64,000 bases of DNA, from positions 62,001 to 126,000 of the forward strand of contig NZ_RHNZ01000006.1 in assembly GCF_003946395.1 (NCBI RefSeq), written 5' to 3'. Shown here piece by piece: positions 51,460-61,914 of the stretch. How positions within the stretch are numbered: the stretch's first letter is position 1; each line of letters opens with the position of its first letter. The notes beneath the pieces are model-generated. The model did no database searches. It had not been told where the DNA came from and worked only from the letters and a program-made list of their open reading frames with translations. Position numbers and translations under genes: made by a program. The stretch comes from Levilactobacillus fuyuanensis. Its GTDB lineage: Bacteria > Bacillota > Bacilli > Lactobacillales > Lactobacillaceae.

Positions 51460-53571
51460 CTACTTTTGTGGCGCTTCTTCGTAGTCGCCGTTTGGACAAA
51501 CAATCTGAATACCGCCACGAATCTTCTTGGCGACCAGATAGTGACCATCCTTCGGGCAATCACGGCCGACTGGCTTGTCCCATGAGACAAAGTCACAGTC
51601 GGGATAACGGGAACAACCGTAGAAGATCCGGTTCTTCTTGGACTTACGTTCGATGACTTGGCCCTTATGACAAACGGGACAAACGACACCGATTTCCTTA
51701 ACGATTGGCTTAGTGTTGCGGCAATCTGGGAAGCGTGAGCAAGCGTAGAACTTTCCGTAACGGCCCATCTTGATGACCATTGGGGCACCACAGATGTCAC
51801 AGTCAAAACCGGCTGGTTCGTCACGAATCTGGATCTTTTCGATGGCGTCCTCGGCATGCGCAACTTCGGTTGAGAATGGCTTGTAGAAGTCATCGATGAT
51901 CTTGACCCAGTCCTGCTTACCTTCTTCAACGCTGTCCAGTTCGCCTTCCAAGTCGGCCGTAAAGCCAACGTCGACGATATCTGGGAAGTAGTCGTTGATG
52001 ATATTGTCTACGATTTCACCCAGTTCAGTGGGTTCAAATCGCCGACCGACCAACTTGACGTAGTACCGGCGTTGGATGGTATCTAGCGTTGGCGCGTAGG
52101 TTGATGGCCGACCCACACCGTTTTCTTCCAGCGCCTTGATCAGGTTGGCTTCGGAATAGCGTGCAGGCGGCTGCGTGAAATGTTGGGCCGGATCGGTCTT
52201 GGCCAGTTTAACCTGGTCACCGATCTCGAGGTCAGGCAAGAGGTTATCCTTTTCCTTACCATCCTTGTAGATTTTCAGGAACCCTTCGAACTTCATCTTG
52301 GACCCGTTGGCACGGAACGTCACGCCGTTTTGGTTCAGCGTCACAGCCATGGTATCCATGATGGCGTTGGTCATCTGACTAGCTACAAAGCGATTCCAGA
52401 TCAATTGGTACAACCGGAATTGATCCTTGTTCAGCCGTTCCTTCAGGCTAGCTGGCGTCCGGAATACAGAGGTTGGCCGGATGGCTTCATGGGCATCCTG
52501 CGCCCCTTCTGGCAGCTTACCCTTGATGGGCTTGGTTGCGGCGTATTCGGCACCGTATTTCTCATGAATAAAGGTTGAGGCCTCGTGCTTAGCGATACTG
52601 GAAATCCGTGTCGAGTCGGTCCGCATATAGGTAATGAGCCCCTGTGTGCCTTCCTTACCCAAGTTGATTCCTTCGTAAAGCTGTTGCGCGGCCATCATGG
52701 TCTTCCGCGTTCGGAAGTTCAACTTCCGGTTAGCGTCCTGTTGCATGGAACTGGTGGTAAATGGTGGTTGTGGCGAACGCTTCCGTTCCTTTCGAACCAC
52801 GTTGGTGATGTCAAAGTCACCCTTTTTATCCAGTTTAGCCAAGACATCTTGAACAGCGGCGTTGTCCTTCAAGCCAGCCTTCTTCCCATTGAGACCATAG
52901 AAGCTGGCACCAAAGGTACTCCGAGACTTCTTGAAGTCGGCATCGATCGTCCAGTATTCTTCGGGTTGGAAGGCCTTGATTTCCTTTTCCCGTTCGATGA
53001 TCAGTGACAAGGCAATGGATTGCACCCGGCCGGCACTCAGACCCTTTTTAACCTTTTTCCAGAGCAGTGGTGAGATGGAGTATCCCACTAACCGGTCCAG
53101 AATCCGACGGGCTTGTTGCGCGTTAACCAGGTTCATATCGATCGTCCGGGGCGTCTTGAAGGCTTCCTTGACGGCGTCCTTGGTAATTTCGTTAAAAGTG
53201 ACCCGGTTCTTGTCGTTGACGTCCAAGTTCAGGATATGCGCCAAGTGCCAGGCAATTGATTCTCCTTCACGGTCAGGGTCAGATGCGAGGTAGACAGCTT
53301 TGGCCTTCTTGGCCTCAGCCCGCAACCCTTTGATCACATCACCCTTACCCCGAATGGAAATGTAATGCGGGTCGTAGTTGTTATCGAAGTCGATTCCCAT
53401 CGAACTCTTAGGTAAATCTCTGACATGGCCGAGACTTGGAACGACCTTGTAGGTTCGTCCCAAATATTTTTCAATCGTCTTGGCTTTAGCCGGTGATTCA
53501 ACGATAACTAATTTTTTTTGCGGTTTCCGCCGCTTCTTTGTACTAGCTTTCGCTTTTGACTTAGTCGGCAA
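51460..53571 (-). CDS. topA: DNA topoisomerase I
   Basis: 703 residues. The toprim domain begins [20 protein letters not shown] with [15 protein letters not shown]. The catalytic Tyr is in [13 protein letters not shown]. Two four-Cys zinc ribbons follow ([21 protein letters not shown] and CPVCHKGQV...CSRYPDC), and a third, degenerate one with only two Cys at the end. A basic N-terminal extension ([17 protein letters not shown]) precedes the toprim domain. Relaxes negative supercoils. Between it and dprA is a small dyad ACGAAC-5-GTTCGT. Confidence 0.96.
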   Translation of the reverse strand: MPTKSKAKASTKKRRKPQKKLVIVESPAKAKTIEKYLGRTYKVVPSLGHVRDLPKSSMGIDFDNNYDPHYISIRGKGDVIKGLRAEAKKAKAVYLASDPDREGESIAWHLAHILNLDVNDKNRVTFNEITKDAVKEAFKTPRTIDMNLVNAQQARRILDRLVGYSISPLLWKKVKKGLSAGRVQSIALSLIIEREKEIKAFQPEEYWTIDADFKKSRSTFGASFYGLNGKKAGLKDNAAVQDVLAKLDKKGDFDITNVVRKERKRSPQPPFTTSSMQQDANRKLNFRTRKTMMAAQQLYEGINLGKEGTQGLITYMRTDSTRISSIAKHEASTFIHEKYGAEYAATKPIKGKLPEGAQDAHEAIRPTSVFRTPASLKERLNKDQFRLYQLIWNRFVASQMTNAIMDTMAVTLNQNGVTFRANGSKMKFEGFLKIYKDGKEKDNLLPDLEIGDQVKLAKTDPAQHFTQPPARYSEANLIKALEENGVGRPSTYAPTLDTIQRRYYVKLVGRRFEPTELGEIVDNIINDYFPDIVDVGFTADLEGELDSVEEGKQDWVKIIDDFYKPFSTEVAHAEDAIEKIQIRDEPAGFDCDICGAPMVIKMGRYGKFYACSRFPDCRNTKPIVKEIGVVCPVCHKGQVIERKSKKNRIFYGCSRYPDCDFVSWDKPVGRDCPKDGHYLVAKKIRGGIQIVCPNGDYEEAPQK

Positions 53572-53703
53572 ATCACATTACTCCCTCGGTTGGTAGGTGG
53601 TAAAGCCCCGCTGAACGCGCTTCCTTACCCCTACTTACTTGTTTTTACGACGAACGTGGTGTTCGTAATTTTTTCACTATAATCCCACTCATGGTATTTC
53701 AAG

Positions 53704-54597
53704 TCAGGGTACCTTGTCAACTAAAAGTTCTTCTATTATATGTTCAGAATTCAAGATTGGCTTTGCCCCAGCGAAAATTAATTCGTTGGTGCCAACGGAA
53801 TTTTTGCCATCAATCGTCCCTGGAACGGCCAGTACATTTCGATTTTCCTGCAGGGCAATATTGGCCGTAATCAGACTACCAGAATGATGGGCCGCCTCGA
53901 CGACCAATACACTCTGTGCCAGACCGGCAATGATCCGATTCCGTTCGGGAAAGTGGTGCCGGGCGCCATTCGTTCCCCACGGATATTCCGACAGGACCAA
54001 CTGCTGATGGGCTAACGTTGCCATGAGGTCGCGGTTAGCGGCCGGATAACATTTATCTAGTCCAGTACCAATCACCGCAATCGTCGTTCCTCTGTGTGCG
54101 AGTGCCACTTGATGTGTCATGGTATCGACGCCCTGAGCCAGGCCCGAGACCAGACACACCCGTTGTTCCACCACGGCCGGTAAAAGTAGACGCATGGCCC
54201 GAACGGCGTAATCAGTCGGCTTGCGTGACCCAACCACCGCCAATTGTGGGGCTTGCAGGCGGCGCAAGTCACCTAGAAAATATAAAGCGAGCGGCGGCGC
54301 ATACGTTTCCCGTAGTTGTGGCGGATACGCGGCATCGACAATCGTTAGACAGCCACTGTGCGTCAGGTTTTCCGTCACGGTATCGTTCATGTCTCGGCTG
54401 AATAATTCGAGTTGTAGCGCATTGGCCACTACGGCGGTCAGGGACAGTTCATCGGCGAATTGAGAAACCACGGTTGGATCAACCTGGCGAATCTCGGGGT
54501 GGCCGTCCAGCCACCGCCAACAACTATTAGCAGTCCGTTGGCCGACCCCAGTCACCAAATTCAAGCGCATGAAAAAATCACGAAGTGTCAGTTGCAA
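53704..54597 (-). CDS. dprA: DNA processing protein DprA
   Basis: 297 residues. The Rossmann-type DNA-binding core shows VVGSRKPTDYAVRAMRLLLP, CLVSGLAQGVDTMTHQVAL, IAVIGTGLDKCYPAANRDL and YPWGTNGARHHFPERNRIIAGL. DprA loads RecA on incoming single-stranded DNA during transformation. An N-terminal SAM-like segment is present. It precedes topA on the same strand, and follows rnhB by 27 bases, the conserved rbgA-rnhB-dprA-topA order. Confidence 0.95.
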   Translation of the reverse strand: MQLTLRDFFMRLNLVTGVGQRTANSCWRWLDGHPEIRQVDPTVVSQFADELSLTAVVANALQLELFSRDMNDTVTENLTHSGCLTIVDAAYPPQLRETYAPPLALYFLGDLRRLQAPQLAVVGSRKPTDYAVRAMRLLLPAVVEQRVCLVSGLAQGVDTMTHQVALAHRGTTIAVIGTGLDKCYPAANRDLMATLAHQQLVLSEYPWGTNGARHHFPERNRIIAGLAQSVLVVEAAHHSGSLITANIALQENRNVLAVPGTIDGKNSVGTNELIFAGAKPILNSEHIIEELLVDKVP

Positions 54598-54624
54598 GTT
54601 AACAACCTCCTAGTCTCTTTAAGA

Positions 54625-55410
54625 CTAACTCCGTGATTGAGCGGCAATTATTTTTTGAACGGGCGAAAAAGTTTTCCGGTGAATCGGAGTCACACCCCGG
54701 TCCGCTAGTCCCGCAAGGTGTTCAGCCGTTCCGTAACCGGCATTTTTTTTGAAGCCGTAGCCCGGGTACAGCCGATCATAGGTGTCCATCAGATGATCTC
54801 GATAGACTTTGGCGACGATACTGGCCGCGGCCACACTGGCACTCTTGGCATCTCCCTTGATCAGTCGCGTTTGCGGTAAATCAACCGGAATCTGCATGGC
54901 GTCAACAATCAGGTGCTGCGGCGCGACGCCTAGGCCTAAAACGGCACGCTGCATGGCGACCCGCGTTGCCTGATAAATATTGATCTGATCGATTAAGTCA
55001 CTGCTGCCAATACCAATGCTAACGGCGGTGGCCTGTGCGAGAATCAGCGGATACAGACGTTCACGTTCCTTGGGTGTCAACTGTTTGGAGTCGTTGACCA
55101 ATGAAATATCGAAGCTTTGCGGCAGAATCACCGCACTCGTGACGACAGGCCCGGCCAATGGGCCCCGGCCAACTTCATCGATACCGGCGACCAGCTTGCC
55201 CATCGCCCACAGGTCGCGTTCATAGTGTAAGCGCTCTTGAAAGGCTGCCTCAGCCTCTGCTTGCTTGTTTAAGCGACGTTTGATCTGCGTCAGGAGTAAT
55301 TGGGCCCCTTTGCGTGAGTCGGCCGCCAGCACGTCAAGACGGGGGTCTGTGAGACTGATAACATCTGCCAGATCCTGTTTGAGACTGGTAAGACTGGGTT
55401 GCTTAGTCAT
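54625..55410 (-). CDS. rnhB: Ribonuclease HII
   Basis: 261 residues. [20 protein letters not shown] holds the catalytic DEVGRG, and LIVDAMQIP and [20 protein letters not shown] supply the others (Asp of VDA; SIVAKV). It removes RNA and misincorporated ribonucleotides from DNA. Its ATG overlaps the end of rbgA by 8 bases. The first 70 residues form an extra helical extension typical of Bacillus-type RNase HII. Confidence 0.96.
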   Translation of the reverse strand: MTKQPSLTSLKQDLADVISLTDPRLDVLAADSRKGAQLLLTQIKRRLNKQAEAEAAFQERLHYERDLWAMGKLVAGIDEVGRGPLAGPVVTSAVILPQSFDISLVNDSKQLTPKERERLYPLILAQATAVSIGIGSSDLIDQINIYQATRVAMQRAVLGLGVAPQHLIVDAMQIPVDLPQTRLIKGDAKSASVAAASIVAKVYRDHLMDTYDRLYPGYGFKKNAGYGTAEHLAGLADRGVTPIHRKTFSPVQKIIAAQSRS

Positions 55411-56266
55411 TGTGGCTGTCGCCTACCTCTGGTGCACGGTCCAGCGTGAAGCCACCAAGTTTCTTGTGGCGCGCATCCAGAATCAACCGGTCACTGGCCC
55501 GCAGGTAGTCATCACGCATACCCACTTTTTCTGTGATCTTCAAGAGCAAGTCCACGTCGCTCAGGTCGAGATCGGCCTCAGCCAGATGGTAACGGTCGAT
55601 CAGGGCAGCCCGGTGGTACTTGCGGAAAAAGTTGAGGGCAAACAGAGCAACATCATCTTTAGCGTAGAGCTTTTCCTTGATAGCGCCAGTCACTGCTAAC
55701 TTTTGCGCGGTCTCTTGATCCTTGAACTTGGGCCAGAGAATACCGGGGGTGTCGAGCAGTTCCAAGTGTTTGTTGGAGCGTAACCATTGCTGACTCTTGG
55801 TGACACCAGGCGTATCGCCGACCTGGGCGGCCTTACGGTTGACCAGGTGATTCAACAAGGTGGACTTGCCGACGTTGGGGACGCCGACCGTCATAGCGCG
55901 CATTGGTCGCTCCTTGAGCCCCTTTGCCTGTTCCGCTGCTAGTTTATCAGCCAGAATGCTCATAGCAATCTTAGTGATCTGCTTGGGTGTCACGTTAGCT
56001 CGCGAATCGATGGCAAACGCCGGTTGATTCTGTGAGCGATAATAGTTTAACCAGGCCGCCGTTTGCTGTGGGTCGGCCAGGTCTTTTTTCGTTAAAATAA
56101 TCAAATGTGGCTTGTTCTTCGCAATCCGTGCCACTTCGGGATTACGTGAAGAAGCCGGAATACGGGCATCGACAAGCTCAAAGACGATGTCGACTAGATG
56201 GACGTTTTCTTCCATCTGCCGAATTGCTTTCGCCATATGCCCCGGGAACCATTGAATAACTGCCAT
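55403..56266 (-). CDS. rbgA: Ribosome biogenesis GTPase RbgA (YlqF)
   Basis: 287 residues from ATG 56266 (AAAGGAG upstream). The open frame continues 67 codons further but is non-coding in character. It is a circularly permuted GTPase: G4 LIILTKKDL precedes G1 [15 protein letters not shown] and G3 [10 protein letters not shown]. The opening [12 protein letters not shown] is diagnostic of RbgA. It promotes late assembly of the 50S subunit. First gene of rbgA-rnhB-dprA. Confidence 0.96.
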   Translation of the reverse strand: MAVIQWFPGHMAKAIRQMEENVHLVDIVFELVDARIPASSRNPEVARIAKNKPHLIILTKKDLADPQQTAAWLNYYRSQNQPAFAIDSRANVTPKQITKIAMSILADKLAAEQAKGLKERPMRAMTVGVPNVGKSTLLNHLVNRKAAQVGDTPGVTKSQQWLRSNKHLELLDTPGILWPKFKDQETAQKLAVTGAIKEKLYAKDDVALFALNFFRKYHRAALIDRYHLAEADLDLSDVDLLLKITEKVGMRDDYLRASDRLILDARHKKLGGFTLDRAPEVGDSHND

Positions 56267-56756
56267 AGTTTGTAACTCCTTTGATACCAAGGATTTGACG
56301 CCTCGGTGTTCTTGAATTTGCTGGAATTTGCCCAAAATTTGCCATATGGTGATTCCATATTGGGCAAACTTACGCATTACTTTTACTGATTTCTGTCGCG
56401 TACAAGTCCGGTTGTGTGTACAACCAATTGTAGTTTGTGTCTTAACATGAAGGTTTGCTTTTAGCAATTAAGAATTTCTTTGCTCTGCAATTAGCTGAGC
56501 AGCCTTGTCCGTTAATTTTCCTTTCGGGCTTGCTCGATATGCGTAATTTTTTACCCCTTCATTTGCAAGCAAATCGAAAGGTACCAGAGAATCTGAGTAA
56601 CTAGCCTAGTTTACCATTTTTTAGCCATTTCAGATAGTGGTGATATTTTGGGATCGTATGAACGCTAGCTTTTTCTGTTGGGTGACTTGCATAAAAATAT
56701 ATCGTTCGGTTCAACATGCTTATTGGCTGGATGATTAGACCAGCCGGTTGTCGGTA
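56267..56756. other. AT-rich intergenic region upstream of rbgA
   Basis: 490 bases without a supportable gene. It contains an imperfect nested dyad, GCCCAA (56329) to TTGGGC (about 56364) with inner ATATGG/CCATAT. A 45-codon minus-strand open stretch (56468-56605), containing VPFDLLANEG, has no start codon or ribosome site; it could be a gene remnant. Nothing else was recognised. Confidence 0.5.
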
Positions 56757-56792
56757 AATAAACGCCCACTCAAATTAATCTGAGTGGGCGTT
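56757..56792. terminator. Terminator of the CAP-domain gene
   Basis: Perfect 12-bp stem 56761-56772/56781-56792 with an 8-base loop and TTTATTTA on the minus strand. Confidence 0.9.
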
Positions 56793-56828
56793 GGTATAAA
56801 GATGAAAGAGACGTTGAATTAGTGAGTG

Positions 56829-57776
56829 TTACTTAGTGCCAAGAACAGTGGCGTTCCAAACAGTTTCACTAACGGTATTTGATTCAGGAACATATGAGCC
56901 GCCAACACCGATCACATTGTATGATGGGTTAAGTAGGTTGTTACGGTGACCGTAATTGCTGTCGGCATCGTCATAAATGTAACCTAATACTTCGGCTTTA
57001 CCTGCATTATATGATGAATCGATAACGACATTGATTTTGGCGTTCTTATCGTAATCAAGATCTGAGTTTAAGCCATGAGAAATCATGTTAGGAGTTGTGT
57101 TTCCGATGTTTTCAGCGTGTGCATAATTGATTCCAGCAGCCTTGGCATCAACGACAAAGGCGATTTTGCCATCGCTGGTGTAGTGAGTTGGGTTGGTTAA
57201 TTGGTCAACTGACCGTTTTTGCGCGACGTTGTTCAATCCTGGGTCTTCGTTCAAGGCTGAGATACCGCGCTTAGCTCGTTCAGCATTGACAGTATCTAAG
57301 AAGCCTTTGCGGTAGTCGCTTAAATTCATTGTGAACTTCTTACCCTTAGATAAACGAGCGAAGTCGGATTCATCGTTCCAGTTTGAGCTAGCGTATGGGT
57401 TGTAGGTTGAAGTCGTCTTCAGGGACTTGTTGGAAACCTTCTTCAAGTAGCCGTTCCAGACCCAACCAGTGTGGTTAGAGCCAGTCTTGAATTTGTAGTA
57501 GACGCGCTTGTGGCCGTTAACCGTGACGTGAGATGAATAGTAGCCGGTGACGTACTTGCCGTATTCGCCTAACTTAGCACCGGTCTTGTGCTTGATCTTG
57601 CCGTTTGAGTAAATAACGGCCTTCTTGTTGGTGACCTTGTACGTGCGATCTTTGATGTTCTTGTAGTAACGGAATTTGGTGTTAGCTGAGACATTAACTG
57701 GGTTGGTGGTGACCATGACCCCGGCGCCCCCGGCAGAAGCTGCGATAATCGCGATTAGTTTAGTGATTCTTGTCAT
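56829..57776 (-). CDS. Secreted CAP (SCP/PR1-like) domain protein
   Basis: 315 residues. A signal peptide (ITKLIAIIAASAGGAGVMVT) is followed by a Lys/Tyr-rich SH3-like segment of about 90 residues ending GWVWNGYLKKV, probably wall-binding. The CAP domain from about residue 155 has FLDTVNAERAKRGISALNED, NYAHAENIG and YGHRNNLLNPSYNVIGVG, the family's His and Glu motifs (AHAENI, GHRNNLL). Extracellular, function unknown. It lies beside a lipoprotein gene in an AT-rich patch. Confidence 0.88.
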   Translation of the reverse strand: MTRITKLIAIIAASAGGAGVMVTTNPVNVSANTKFRYYKNIKDRTYKVTNKKAVIYSNGKIKHKTGAKLGEYGKYVTGYYSSHVTVNGHKRVYYKFKTGSNHTGWVWNGYLKKVSNKSLKTTSTYNPYASSNWNDESDFARLSKGKKFTMNLSDYRKGFLDTVNAERAKRGISALNEDPGLNNVAQKRSVDQLTNPTHYTSDGKIAFVVDAKAAGINYAHAENIGNTTPNMISHGLNSDLDYDKNAKINVVIDSSYNAGKAEVLGYIYDDADSNYGHRNNLLNPSYNVIGVGGSYVPESNTVSETVWNATVLGTK

Positions 57777-57851
57777 GATAAATTTCTCCTAACAGTAAAT
57801 TTAATCCATCTGTTCCAATTCTTGAATAATGACAAATAATATTCCCATTGT

Positions 57852-58769
57852 CTATTCTTCTTCGCTAACGTGCTTTGTGCCTACCTTGTCAAAGTCAGAA
57901 GATGTTTCCTTATTTGTCGTTTTAGTCATCAAAAAAGTCGTATTCGAATCATTTGTAGGATTTGTATAGCCGGTATACATTTCGTTCAAAATCTTGACAG
58001 GTTTGTCGTAAATTAGCTGGAAACCATTAGTCATTGTGTAGTGATAATAAACAGGTACACCTATCTCTTCAGTATCATCAGTTTTCAGCGGTTTTAATTT
58101 TGCTGAATCTGTTTCTAAATCCCAACGTCGGTGTGTAATATTTTCAAAATTCACATTATTACCAGAATTATCGGTTTTGACTTTAGCATTTATCAATTTT
58201 GCTGTGGGTTTTGCATACTTGGGAGTACGTCCTAAGACTGTATCTTCATTAGCTTTCAAATAATTCAAATCATCTCGGTACTTCTGCAGAGTTTGTAATG
58301 TCACTTTATGTGTGTCACGAAAGTAGTCTGGATGTTTTTTATAATATTTATACTCGCTCTCTGTCTTTTTAAGAATATTACGTATGTATTCGGTGTTGCT
58401 TGTGTCATGTATATATTCTTTGTAATATTCTTTATCCTTTTTTTGCACGATGGTAATAACCTGCTTATCACTTTTGCCATTAATATCACGCATACTAAAA
58501 TCATAATTTGGCATGTTATAAACAGTTGCTTTTCCATTCTTGGTCACTAAGATCTGTTCGATGTGCGTGTCCTTACTCAACTCGTAATCACTGTCAGCAT
58601 CCGATTCGGCCATGTACCAAATTCGCTGATTGGATGACTGCGCGTCCTTGATAAAGGAAACCTTCTTCTCATTAACCTGATTAGCCCCTGATTGCCCACA
58701 AGCTGACAATGATAAAATTGCTGTACCTAATAATGCTACGCCCATCAAGCGCTTTACATAACGTTTCAT
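57852..58769 (-). CDS. Putative lipoprotein of unknown function
   Basis: 305 residues from ATG 58769 with GAGGAGAG upstream (the frame opens to 58790). A lipoprotein signal ends LSLSACGQSG with the lipidated Cys. The rest is hydrophilic and Lys/Asp/Tyr/Asn-rich with no recognised domain. Base composition is clearly more AT-rich than in the housekeeping genes, which suggests transfer. It is upstream of the CAP-domain gene on the same strand with a 75-base gap. Confidence 0.78.
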   Translation of the reverse strand: MKRYVKRLMGVALLGTAILSLSACGQSGANQVNEKKVSFIKDAQSSNQRIWYMAESDADSDYELSKDTHIEQILVTKNGKATVYNMPNYDFSMRDINGKSDKQVITIVQKKDKEYYKEYIHDTSNTEYIRNILKKTESEYKYYKKHPDYFRDTHKVTLQTLQKYRDDLNYLKANEDTVLGRTPKYAKPTAKLINAKVKTDNSGNNVNFENITHRRWDLETDSAKLKPLKTDDTEEIGVPVYYHYTMTNGFQLIYDKPVKILNEMYTGYTNPTNDSNTTFLMTKTTNKETSSDFDKVGTKHVSEEE

Positions 58770-59082
58770 ATCCGAACTCTCCTCAAACATTTTATTTAAC
58801 TAGATCAGTCGGCAGAAACGTAAGCTAAGCGACACCAGTCAGTACTGACAGCAATGCAAAGCACCTATTCATTATTTACGTTCTCCGTATTGATCTAATC
58901 TACAAAATAAAGCACCCCAAAATAAGGGATTATAAAATTTATTATACAACAATAGTGTAATATTTTCCTTGAATATATAAAAATAAGGTATTTTAATCCA
59001 CTACAAAATTACAGAATTATCTTGTAACGTTGACAATGTTATGAAAGAGAAGATCAATCATGCAAACCGCCATAAGGCAAAT
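58770..59082. other. AT-rich intergenic region
   Basis: About 310 bases with no ORF. It has a perfect 12-base palindrome GTCAGTACTGAC (58838-58849) and very AT-rich promoter-like sequence around 58925-58990. Otherwise nothing recognised. Confidence 0.55.
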
Positions 59083-59106
59083 AAAAAAGCCCGTTATACG
59101 GACTTT
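59083..59106 (-). terminator. Terminator of the yozE-ypmS transcript
   Basis: 9-bp stem AAAGTCCGT/ACGGGCTTT with a 3-base loop and T6 on the minus strand. Confidence 0.85.
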
Positions 59107-59173
59107 CTCGTTAAATAGACTTCGTAAATCACTTAATAGTTGCGGAGAAATCATCTGCAATCACGTCACTAGA

Positions 59174-59395
59174 TTAAGCCAATGCCGCCAAATACATCTG
59201 CCAAGCGTCATCAAAAATCGTCATTGATGGCAGATAAGGTGCGTTCTCTTCAAGATACTTGGATAAGGAGTCAAACTCCGTATCCTGCTTGGGAAACGAG
59301 CTGTCGAGAAAGGCATTGTTAGCAAAAGTTGCGACTGGGTCGTAGCTTTCGGGATTACGTTGCGTCATTAAATATTGGTAAAACGTCTTGGGCAT
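59174..59395 (-). CDS. YozE-family (UPF0346) protein
   Basis: 73 residues, the family length. [31 protein letters not shown] and a final [15 protein letters not shown] match the YozE SAM-like fold. Function unknown. It follows the ypmS-like gene after 15 bases, and GAGGCG precedes the ATG. This group of genes (YozE, YpmS, GDSL lipase, DegV, with folA and thyA nearby) is also kept close together in other Firmicutes. Confidence 0.92.
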   Translation of the reverse strand: MPKTFYQYLMTQRNPESYDPVATFANNAFLDSSFPKQDTEFDSLSKYLEENAPYLPSMTIFDDAWQMYLAALA

Positions 59396-59410
59396 GAAGC
59401 GCCTCCTTAG

Positions 59411-60013
59411 TTAGTCTGGAATCCGAGCTTGGAAAACAAACTTACCGGCACCAGACATATCGATCTTTTTAGCGGCATACGAGAGTTTCTTCCCGTTACC
59501 GATGGCTGTCAAGTGAAGTGTGGCGGTCTGTGCTCTACTGTTCATCGCAACCCACTTAGGCAGCGGATAGTTCTTCGCAATATAGCTCATGACGAAGCTC
59601 ACAGGCACAGGCAATGACCCGATGGAGAGCTTCTCGGCCTTCAACTGCACGTCTCCTGAGGATAACACGGTCGGCTTCAGGAGTAAAACAAAATTAACGT
59701 TAGCGCCTAAGACCTTCGTCGATCCCGTCAGGATGGCGTGGTCGGTCACTTGAAACGTGTACTTCACGTCTTGGCCCTTCAGAGACTTATTGACGTAGTA
59801 GTCGGCGAGCGCATTGACCTGCTTCTTATTCAGAGTGACATCGATGTTAGTGGTCTTGGTCGCTGGCGTAGCCGTTGAGGCGACCTTCGTCGTTCCCATG
59901 GCTTTGACGCCAACCGTGATCATGGCAATGACCAGGACGGCGACCAGGGCTAGGAAGCCCCACTTCCACCAATTTCGTTGGGATTTAACTTTCGGAGCTG
60001 AATGACGCTGCAT
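59411..60013 (-). CDS. ypmS: YpmS-family (DUF2140) membrane-anchored protein
   Basis: 200 residues. A basic cytoplasmic start is followed by a single helix (WWKWGFLALVAVLVIAMITV) and an extracytoplasmic domain rich in beta strands. VTLNKKQVNALADYYVN and VSFVMSYIAKNYPLPKWV are the family landmarks. Function unknown, probably envelope-associated. AGGAGG precedes ATG 60013. It follows the GDSL lipase gene by 55 bases. Confidence 0.88.
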   Translation of the reverse strand: MQRHSAPKVKSQRNWWKWGFLALVAVLVIAMITVGVKAMGTTKVASTATPATKTTNIDVTLNKKQVNALADYYVNKSLKGQDVKYTFQVTDHAILTGSTKVLGANVNFVLLLKPTVLSSGDVQLKAEKLSIGSLPVPVSFVMSYIAKNYPLPKWVAMNSRAQTATLHLTAIGNGKKLSYAAKKIDMSGAGKFVFQARIPD

Positions 60014-60068
60014 AAATAATTCCTCCTTGTTTCAAACACGTTAAACTTGCCGCAAGTATGGGTTCACC

Positions 60069-60998
60069 CTACTTTAGCAACCACTGTTCGTGAGCCTGCA
60101 TTTCCTTGAAAACGTAGCGCGTCATCAGGCGGTAGCCCTTGGCGTTCGGATGGAAATGATCTACTGGTGATAAGTAATCATTCAATTCATCACTCGCATC
60201 GCTGGCGAGAATGGTTTTCTGGAAAGTCTTCGTTGAAATCTTGCCGTTATTGACGTCCTGTGACGTACGCTTCAACTTAGCCTGCTGCGTAGCGGACTTG
60301 AATTGTCCCACCGATAACGGCCGACTAATGTCGACCATGTAGAGGTCCTTGTAGGACTTGGCTGTCTTGGTCGTTGTCGCGTTCCAACCATCGACGGCGT
60401 TCGTGATCTGGTCAATATTGGCAAAGTAGACGTAGACCGGATTGTAAATGGTATACAGGAAGATCGGTGCGGTCGGATTATACTTGCGAACCGTGTTCAG
60501 CAGACTTTTGAGCTTCTTCTGATACGTGGCCTGTGCACTGTCTAGTTGCGTATTGAGCTTCGACTGCTGGTTGATGGTGACATTCTTGGTTAGCGTCTGC
60601 AGGAGGTCGTTACCCCCGACCGTCATCACGATGGCCTGTGACTTTTCAACCTGGCGTTGCATCGTTTTACTATCGACCAAGCGTTTTTCAATCTGATCAC
60701 TGCGGTCGCCAGACTTGCCATAGTTGTGCATGATGACCTTGACCTTATCGTGGTGGTGAATCTTGGTCTTAAGGCGTTGCGTGTACCCGCCCTTATCCTG
60801 TTGATCACCGACCCCTTGTGTCAATGAATCTCCCAGTGCCACGACCCGCACGACCTTCCGCCGGTTCACGGCATTGGGATGTGCGCCGTTGAGCGTGGTC
60901 CGGGCGCCCGGATGCCAGTACGTTAAGACTGCCAGCGTGACGAGCACGATCAGTAGAGCGACCCCTACGATCTTACTGAGTCCTTTTGCATTTTTCAC
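60069..60998 (-). CDS. SGNH/GDSL-family hydrolase (YpmR-like), membrane-anchored
   Basis: 309 residues from GTG 60998 (GAGGGGGGA upstream); the frame opens to 61043. One N-terminal helix (VGVALLIVLVTLAVLTYW) anchors or exports it. Block I is VVALGDSLTQGVGD with the nucleophile Ser, block III is VMTVGGNDLLQTL, and block V is SPVDHFHPNAKGYRLM with Asp-x-x-His. Lipase/esterase activity on an envelope substrate is expected but unproven. Lies between the DegV gene and ypmS. Confidence 0.9.
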   Translation of the reverse strand: MKNAKGLSKIVGVALLIVLVTLAVLTYWHPGARTTLNGAHPNAVNRRKVVRVVALGDSLTQGVGDQQDKGGYTQRLKTKIHHHDKVKVIMHNYGKSGDRSDQIEKRLVDSKTMQRQVEKSQAIVMTVGGNDLLQTLTKNVTINQQSKLNTQLDSAQATYQKKLKSLLNTVRKYNPTAPIFLYTIYNPVYVYFANIDQITNAVDGWNATTTKTAKSYKDLYMVDISRPLSVGQFKSATQQAKLKRTSQDVNNGKISTKTFQKTILASDASDELNDYLSPVDHFHPNAKGYRLMTRYVFKEMQAHEQWLLK

Positions 60999-61062
60999 TA
61001 AGAATCCCCCCTCGGGATAAAGAAAAAGCGGTGGCCGTGCCACCCCTTTTCTCGGTTAACAC

Positions 61063-61914
61063 TTATTTAGTTGGATCGGTGTAGTACATCAATGCGAAGG
61101 CGCCTGGGCCCCCATGGGTGGCAATGATAGGTACCGTTTCACGCACCAGCACGTCTTTATCGGGTAAAATCTCGTGCAGATGGCCCTGAATCTTATCGAT
61201 CGATTCGAAAGCTTCCACGTGAGAAATTCCGATAGATACGATGTCCGGTGTCTGTTTGATTTGTTCGTAAACTTTATCAAAGTACCGGTCGATGGTCTTC
61301 ATACCGCGACCCTTGGCCCGAATCTTCAGCTCGCCGCCAGTTACTTGCAAAACAATCTTGATGTTTAACAGTGACGTCAACATACCGGCAGCCCGGCTAA
61401 GCCGACCACCCTTTAGAATGTTTTCCAAGGTGACGATGCCCATGAATAACTTGGTGTGATCACGAACGGCAACGGCACGATCCAGAATGGCCTGCTTGTC
61501 GGCACCTTCAGCGGCCAACTTGGCTGCTTCAATCACTTGAAAGGCCATCGCTTGGTCGGTATACTGCGTGTCAACGACCGTAACATCAGTCTTAGACAAC
61601 TGCGCAGCCTGTTCGGCGGTGTGCACTGTGCCACTGATAGCGGCTAACATGTTGAAGCAGATGACGGAACTGCCATCTTCGCCCAACTTGTCAAAGGTTT
61701 CCACGAACTTGCCTAATGGCGGCTGGCTCGTCTTGGGTAACGTCTTAGACGTCTTCATCTTTTCAATGAATTCTTGATTGGTAATTGATTCCCGTTCAAC
61801 GTAAATGGTGTCATCGATCATGACCGTCAACGGGATAATGGTAATATTGTAATCCTGGATTTGCTGGTCGGTTAGACCGGCAGAAGAATCCGCAACAATT
61901 TTAATTTTAGCCAT
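61063..61914 (-). CDS. DegV-family fatty-acid-binding protein (FakB-like)
   Basis: 283 residues. IVADSSAGLTDQQI, KTSQPPLGKFVETF, AAISGTVHTAEQAA and LKGGRLSRAAGM are the DegV motifs. It is a paralogue of the protein at 10185-11051, but differs over most positions. Different FakB copies usually prefer saturated or unsaturated fatty acids. ATG 61914 follows AAGAGTGGGAT. First gene of the DegV-GDSL-ypmS-yozE run. Confidence 0.92.
   Translation of the reverse strand: MAKIKIVADSSAGLTDQQIQDYNITIIPLTVMIDDTIYVERESITNQEFIEKMKTSKTLPKTSQPPLGKFVETFDKLGEDGSSVICFNMLAAISGTVHTAEQAAQLSKTDVTVVDTQYTDQAMAFQVIEAAKLAAEGADKQAILDRAVAVRDHTKLFMGIVTLENILKGGRLSRAAGMLTSLLNIKIVLQVTGGELKIRAKGRGMKTIDRYFDKVYEQIKQTPDIVSIGISHVEAFESIDKIQGHLHEILPDKDVLVRETVPIIATHGGPGAFALMYYTDPTK

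Noticed and set aside
53650-53666. LexA/DinR-like box ACGAAC-5-GTTCGT between dprA and topA
   Set aside because: The Gram-positive SOS box has CGAAC and GTTCG separated by 4 bases; here the spacing is 5, and neither gene is a standard SOS member.
56267-56467. N-terminal extension of rbgA by 67 codons
   Set aside because: The family starts at the VIQWFPGHM segment and a good AAAGGAG precedes ATG 56266; the extension is AT-rich and not protein-like.
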